From positions 1-15,727 of the forward strand of contig JBAVEL010000086.1 in assembly GCA_049587715.1 (NCBI GenBank): a stretch of DNA of 15,727 nt, given 5' to 3'. The stretch comes from JBAVEL01 sp049587715. GTDB lineage: Bacteria > Bacteroidota > Ignavibacteria > UBA10030 > UBA6906. The notes below the pieces were generated by a model, which was not told the DNA's origin, ran no database searches, and was given only the letters and a program-made list of their open reading frames with translations. Below, piece after piece: positions 13,001 to 15,727 of this stretch; position 1 is the stretch's first letter, and each line of letters begins with the position of its first letter. A program made the translations under genes and the position numbers.

Positions 13001-15727
13001 GCATCTACACGGCGGGCGGGACAACCGTGAACATCTACAACAACTTCCTGTACGACATCAAGGCCCCGGCGGGCACCAGCAGCACGGCCGCCGCCTCGGG
13101 ACTCTACATCAGCAGCGGCTCCACGGTGAACGCCTACTACAACTCGGTGCTCCTCAACTACACGAGCACGGGGGCGAGCAACACGAGCGCGGCGGTGTAT
13201 GTGTCCACCACCCCATCGTCGGTGGACCTCCGGAACAACATATTCGTGAACAACACGGACGTGACCACCGGACTGCGGGCGGTGGCGTTCCGGCGCTCTG
13301 CAACGGGGCTCACGAACCTGGCCTCCACGATCAACAACAACCTGTACTACGCGGGGACGCCGCCGGGGATAAAGAACCTGATATTCTATGACGGCACGAA
13401 CGCGGATCAGACCCTCGCCTTATACAAGACCCGGGTGAGCCCCCGGGACCAGCTTGCGGTGACGGAGATGCCTCCTTTTCTCAGCACCTCGGCCCCGTAT
13501 GATCTCCGGCTGAACCCCGTCACGCCCACCCGGTGCGAGAGCGGGGCGCTTCCCGTCACCTCGCCCATTACGGTGGGAACCGACATCGAGGGAAACCCGC
13601 GGGATCCTGCCATCCCGGATATCGGGGGGGATGAGTTTGCGGGCATCGCCATCGACGAGACGGCGCCGGTCATCGCCTACACGCCCCTCACCGGCTCTCT
13701 TGCCACCCCCACCCGCACGTTCACGGCGGTGATCACGGACCTTCTGTCGGGAGTGCATCGCGGGTCGGGGAAGCCGCAGGTCTATTTCCGGAAGGGGATC
13801 TCGGGGCCGACCTCCAGCGCAGCGGGGACGGAGGGTCCGACGGATACCTGGAGCTTCACCATCAACCATACGCTGATAGGAGCGACGGCGGTGGGGGACA
13901 CGGTGTTCTACTACGTGGCGGCGCAGGACAGCGTCCCGAATGTGGCGACGATGCCTCCGGGAACGCTCTACACTCCCGATCCTCCGAACGGGTTTGTTGC
14001 CTCGCCGTACTGGTACAAGATAGCGCCCGCCTTTGCAGGGGCGGTCACCATCGGGTCACCGGCGCCGGGCTCCCCGGCCCTGCTTGCCACGTTCCCCACG
14101 GTGAAGGCGTTCTTTGACTCGGTGAATGCGAGCGTGGTGGCGGGGAACATCACCGCCACGATCACGAGCAACGTGACGGAGACGGCCACCGCGGTTCTGA
14201 ACCAGACGGCGGAGGACGGGAGCGGGTCCTACACGATCACCATTGCGCCGGCCCCGGGGACGACGGACACGATTTCCGGGTCCATTGCGGGGGCGATCAT
14301 CCGGCTCTGGGGAGCGGACCGTGTGACGATTGACGGCTCGAACAGCGGGGGCACGGACCGGAATCTTGCGATTCTGAACTCGAGCACATCCTCGGGGGCG
14401 GCCATCTGGATCTCGAGCGGAGGGACGGGGCTGGGAGCGAGCTCCAACACGGTGAAGAACTGCGTCATCGCCTGCGGCGCCAACCAGAGCACGGGGACCA
14501 CGGAGACATTCGGGATCATCAGCTCGGGGACCTCGATCTCCACTTCGAGCGACGGTGAGGGCAACGATTTCAACACGTACGGCAACAACGCCGTCACGAA
14601 GGTGCGGTGGGGCATCTATGTGCGGGGATCGGCTTCGAACCCGAACGATGGGACGACGGTTGAAGGGAACGTGATCGGGCCTGCGGAATCGTTCGGGAGC
14701 GAGCAGATCGGGGTGGGGGGCATCGCGGCGCAGTACCAGGATGATGCCGAAATCACCCGGAACGAAGTGCGGTACGTGGGCGGGTACTATGCCAACACCA
14801 CCTCGGGTACGGATCGTGTGGGCATCGGGCTGGGGGCCGGGACGGGTTGGCCGGGGGCCGTGCCGACGACCGTGACAAACTCGTCTGTGACGCGGAACCT
14901 GGTGCATCACATTGTGGATGAGCGGACCTACTCGGCGGTGGGAATCGGGGTGGCGGGCTCGGGCACACCGAGCGGGAACCTGGTGGCCAACAACATGGTG
15001 TACGCCATCAGCGCCAACGGGACATCGGGAGACGAGGCGGCGGGGGTGTGCATCGCGGGAGGAGACGGGGATCGGGTGGTGTTCAACTCGGTGCGGATGG
15101 AGGGGGACATGGATCCATCGGCGGGCGCCACGGCGGCCACGCAGAGCGCATCGGGGATCCGGATCACCACCGTGGGTGTGGCGAACCTGACGCTCAAGAA
15201 CAACATCACGGCGGTGGATGTGACCTCGAATACCGCGACGCTGAAGCACTACGGGGTGATCGCCCCCTCGACGGGATATGCGTGGGGGACGGGCGGATCG
15301 GACAACAACGATTACTATGTGAACCCGGCCAACACGCAGATGGTGCTGGGGGGCATCGGGACAAGCACGCCGTATGCGGGCGTGGCGAGTCTGGCTCTCT
15401 GGAAGACCCAGTTCACCCCGGCCCAGGACGCGGCTTCCGTCTCGGGAGATCCGTTGTTTGCGGGTCTCGCGGATCTTCACATCACGAGCGGAAGCTCGCC
15501 TGCGAGCGGAGCGGGGGTGACGATCGGGGGAGTGGGGAATGACTACGACGGGGATGTGCGGCTGTCGCCCCCCGACATCGGTGCGGATGAGTTCACGGGT
15601 ACGACGGTGAACGTGTCTGTGCCGCTGATTGCGGGGTGGAACATGGTGTCGAACCCCGTGACGCGGGCTGCGGGGACGGATTCCATGAAGCAGGTGTTCA
15701 CGCAGTCTCTGTTTGCCTACGGGTTCT
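10081..15727 (+). CDS. Giant secreted double beta-helix mosaic protein, 3' end outside window
   Basis: The frame is open from the ATG at 10081 to the last base (at least 1882 aa, no stop reached), so tools that require a stop codon would miss it. The signal peptide is cleaved after AQA (residue 23), Gln at +1. In order: a beta-sandwich common in secreted Bacteroidota proteins (25-196; IGTGTS, YTAAEL, NIYLKTT); a CARDB-like domain (197-317); a choice-of-anchor-J/cleaved-adhesin-like jelly roll (321-489, ending DFHIDDIVIEE); a BNR-associated N-terminal-like domain (492-640; IIGIEIVTSG, YFWLAYDVD); beta-helix 1 (644-1188) with GIY repeats and cap IEGNPRDPAIPDIGGDEF (1169-1186); an Ig-like domain (1189-1315; DETAPVI); beta-helix 2 (1320-1840) with cap ending PDIGADEF; then the start of a GWNMVSNPV module (1849-1857) that often precedes a T9SS sorting domain. 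That sorting domain would be beyond the window (inference). Likely an extracellular adhesin or glycan-binding protein. No catalytic site is recognised. Confidence 0.9.
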   Translation, partial: MKRSLLSVLAVLLLCALVTGAQAQTIITIGTGTSLDRVPFGMLFGYERCAALYTAAELTMTGNIAALGWDVGGPQTSPATVNIYLKTTTAATLTTDTWANMKAGATLVWSGTGVTFPSAAWQTFTLSPSFAYGADNLLVLVECEFGGSGTGSYPTFRYTTATSQSEKWFADSSPPTGSGTVFGNRPNIQVTFQPTNALDVAASGLVSPGVGGCYGTNQTVALRIRNAGTATLNFVTNPVTVSCSVTGPNPTTFSNVIVSSGSLLPGLTQDVTFSTTYNMSSAGTYVFSGSAVTSPPDSNAGNDNMPNASREVTSAVTLPEAVDFTGFTGANLTTVFPNWKEQAGAVPTGTTSLWNSSTGLGGVGNITAKVNLFVETRREWIVGPKVAVSALTQVKFKVAVTNYNSITDPDVMGSDDSVRVMVSGDCGLTWSSVRAFTRADNLTNTLTEYTVPLTAYVGGHAIVAFYATDGPVNDLEDYDFHIDDIVIEEGTPMSYVSSTVTQASTSAVPSGARDQKIIGIEIVTSGDVSPLAATSFSLSTTGSTSAADIDSAKLYYTGISPVFAAVNQFGATTANPPLGAFTVTGSRLLAGGTNYFWLAYDVDPAATAGDSLDAQCTSVTVGGTPQAPTVTDPAGKRPIRAPLAGTYTIDNSKTGDYASFDLAVADLNLLGISGAVTFSVAAGQTFTDSVVITTSGTASWPIVFQTAGGGPNPLVTRGGTAAANDAVFTLLGADYITFDGIDVGVVPGSTAVEYGYYLTGASGTNGSQHNTVKNSAVTLNKTNTNSRGVYLTSVATAAAGSNSANAFLNNTVQNCYTGYWFSGATAAYDDSNKVGTVASGTSIITNLGGLSTAAYGVYINTQTNLRVFNTLISSISGTGYLAGIYVGGGSVSTAEFDGNLISSLAGTGVNAVYGIYSGFSGSRYDIHHNIITGLSGSSYYVYGIYEGSGAVNIYANRVWDVAYTGTSSTYLAAGIYTAGGTTVNIYNNFLYDIKAPAGTSSTAAASGLYISSGSTVNAYYNSVLLNYTSTGASNTSAAVYVSTTPSSVDLRNNIFVNNTDVTTGLRAVAFRRSATGLTNLASTINNNLYYAGTPPGIKNLIFYDGTNADQTLALYKTRVSPRDQLAVTEMPPFLSTSAPYDLRLNPVTPTRCESGALPVTSPITVGTDIEGNPRDPAIPDIGGDEFAGIAIDETAPVIAYTPLTGSLATPTRTFTAVITDLLSGVHRGSGKPQVYFRKGISGPTSSAAGTEGPTDTWSFTINHTLIGATAVGDTVFYYVAAQDSVPNVATMPPGTLYTPDPPNGFVASPYWYKIAPAFAGAVTIGSPAPGSPALLATFPTVKAFFDSVNASVVAGNITATITSNVTETATAVLNQTAEDGSGSYTITIAPAPGTTDTISGSIAGAIIRLWGADRVTIDGSNSGGTDRNLAILNSSTSSGAAIWISSGGTGLGASSNTVKNCVIACGANQSTGTTETFGIISSGTSISTSSDGEGNDFNTYGNNAVTKVRWGIYVRGSASNPNDGTTVEGNVIGPAESFGSEQIGVGGIAAQYQDDAEITRNEVRYVGGYYANTTSGTDRVGIGLGAGTGWPGAVPTTVTNSSVTRNLVHHIVDERTYSAVGIGVAGSGTPSGNLVANNMVYAISANGTSGDEAAGVCIAGGDGDRVVFNSVRMEGDMDPSAGATAATQSASGIRITTVGVANLTLKNNITAVDVTSNTATLKHYGVIAPSTGYAWGTGGSDNNDYYVNPANTQMVLGGIGTSTPYAGVASLALWKTQFTPAQDAASVSGDPLFAGLADLHITSGSSPASGAGVTIGGVGNDYDGDVRLSPPDIGADEFTGTTVNVSVPLIAGWNMVSNPVTRAAGTDSMKQVFTQSLFAYGF
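12646..13200 (+). repeat. Seven-turn G[ILV]Y repeat array in beta-helix 1 of gene 4
   Basis: A G/A-[ILV]-Y motif recurs at residues 856, 883, 914, 943, 974, 1007 and 1038 (spacing 27-33 aa). It is usually followed by a Ser/Gly-rich turn, a V-N/D-IY-x-N strand and a GTSST-like loop. The pattern fits successive coils of a right-handed parallel beta-helix. DNA-level similarity is low, so these are old structural repeats and not recent duplications. Confidence 0.7.

Overview
This window comes from a GC-rich bacterium (well over half G+C by eye). It carries four consecutive plus-strand genes for very large or modular secreted proteins. Every complete protein has an N-terminal signal peptide and ends in a C-terminal sorting domain of the type IX secretion system (T9SS, type A) with the hallmark NYPNPFNP motif. 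Three of the four predicted mature proteins begin with glutamine right after the AxA signal-peptidase site. A near-consensus Bacteroidetes-type promoter (TTG, 20-nt spacer, TAnnTTTG) lies upstream of the first gene. Together these point to the Bacteroidota/FCB supergroup (Ignavibacteria, Kapabacteria and similar lineages are plausible). No rRNA or housekeeping marker is present, so a finer assignment is not supported.

Layout. Bases 1-395 are non-coding: a G-rich, potentially quadruplex-forming stretch, a promoter candidate and a structured 5' leader. Gene 1 (396-5321, 1641 aa) is a mosaic of parallel beta-helix, CARDB-like, jelly-roll, two CBM20/48-like glycan-binding-type modules, an ASH-like beta domain, an unrecognised lysine-rich region of about 300 aa, an acidic linker and the sorting domain. 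It is followed by a very strong 17-bp hairpin terminator (5380-5418) and a non-coding gap to 5811. Genes 2 (5812-6702, 296 aa) and 3 (6721-9888, 1055 aa) lie 18 bases apart and look like a two-gene operon. They share an unrecognised N-terminal domain of about 150 aa. Gene 2 joins it directly to the sorting domain, while gene 3 inserts eight fibronectin-III-like repeats between the two. Gene 4 (10081 to the window end, at least 1882 aa, no stop reached) is a second giant mosaic with two beta-helices, a choice-of-anchor-J-like jelly roll and a BNR-associated N-terminal-like domain. Its C-terminus is outside the window.

How they work together. None of the four shows a recognisable enzyme active site. 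All look like exported, repeat-rich, surface-attached or released adhesion or glycan-binding proteins of the T9SS. The shared domain in genes 2 and 3 suggests two forms of one binding or structural unit, short and long. The beta-helix proteins (genes 1 and 4) share a terminal cap signature (D[AI]G[AG]DEF) and a similar 5' leader just before the start codon.

There is no mobile element, CRISPR array, tRNA, rRNA or defence system in the window. The best candidates for undescribed biology are the shared domain of genes 2 and 3 and the lysine-rich domain of gene 1.
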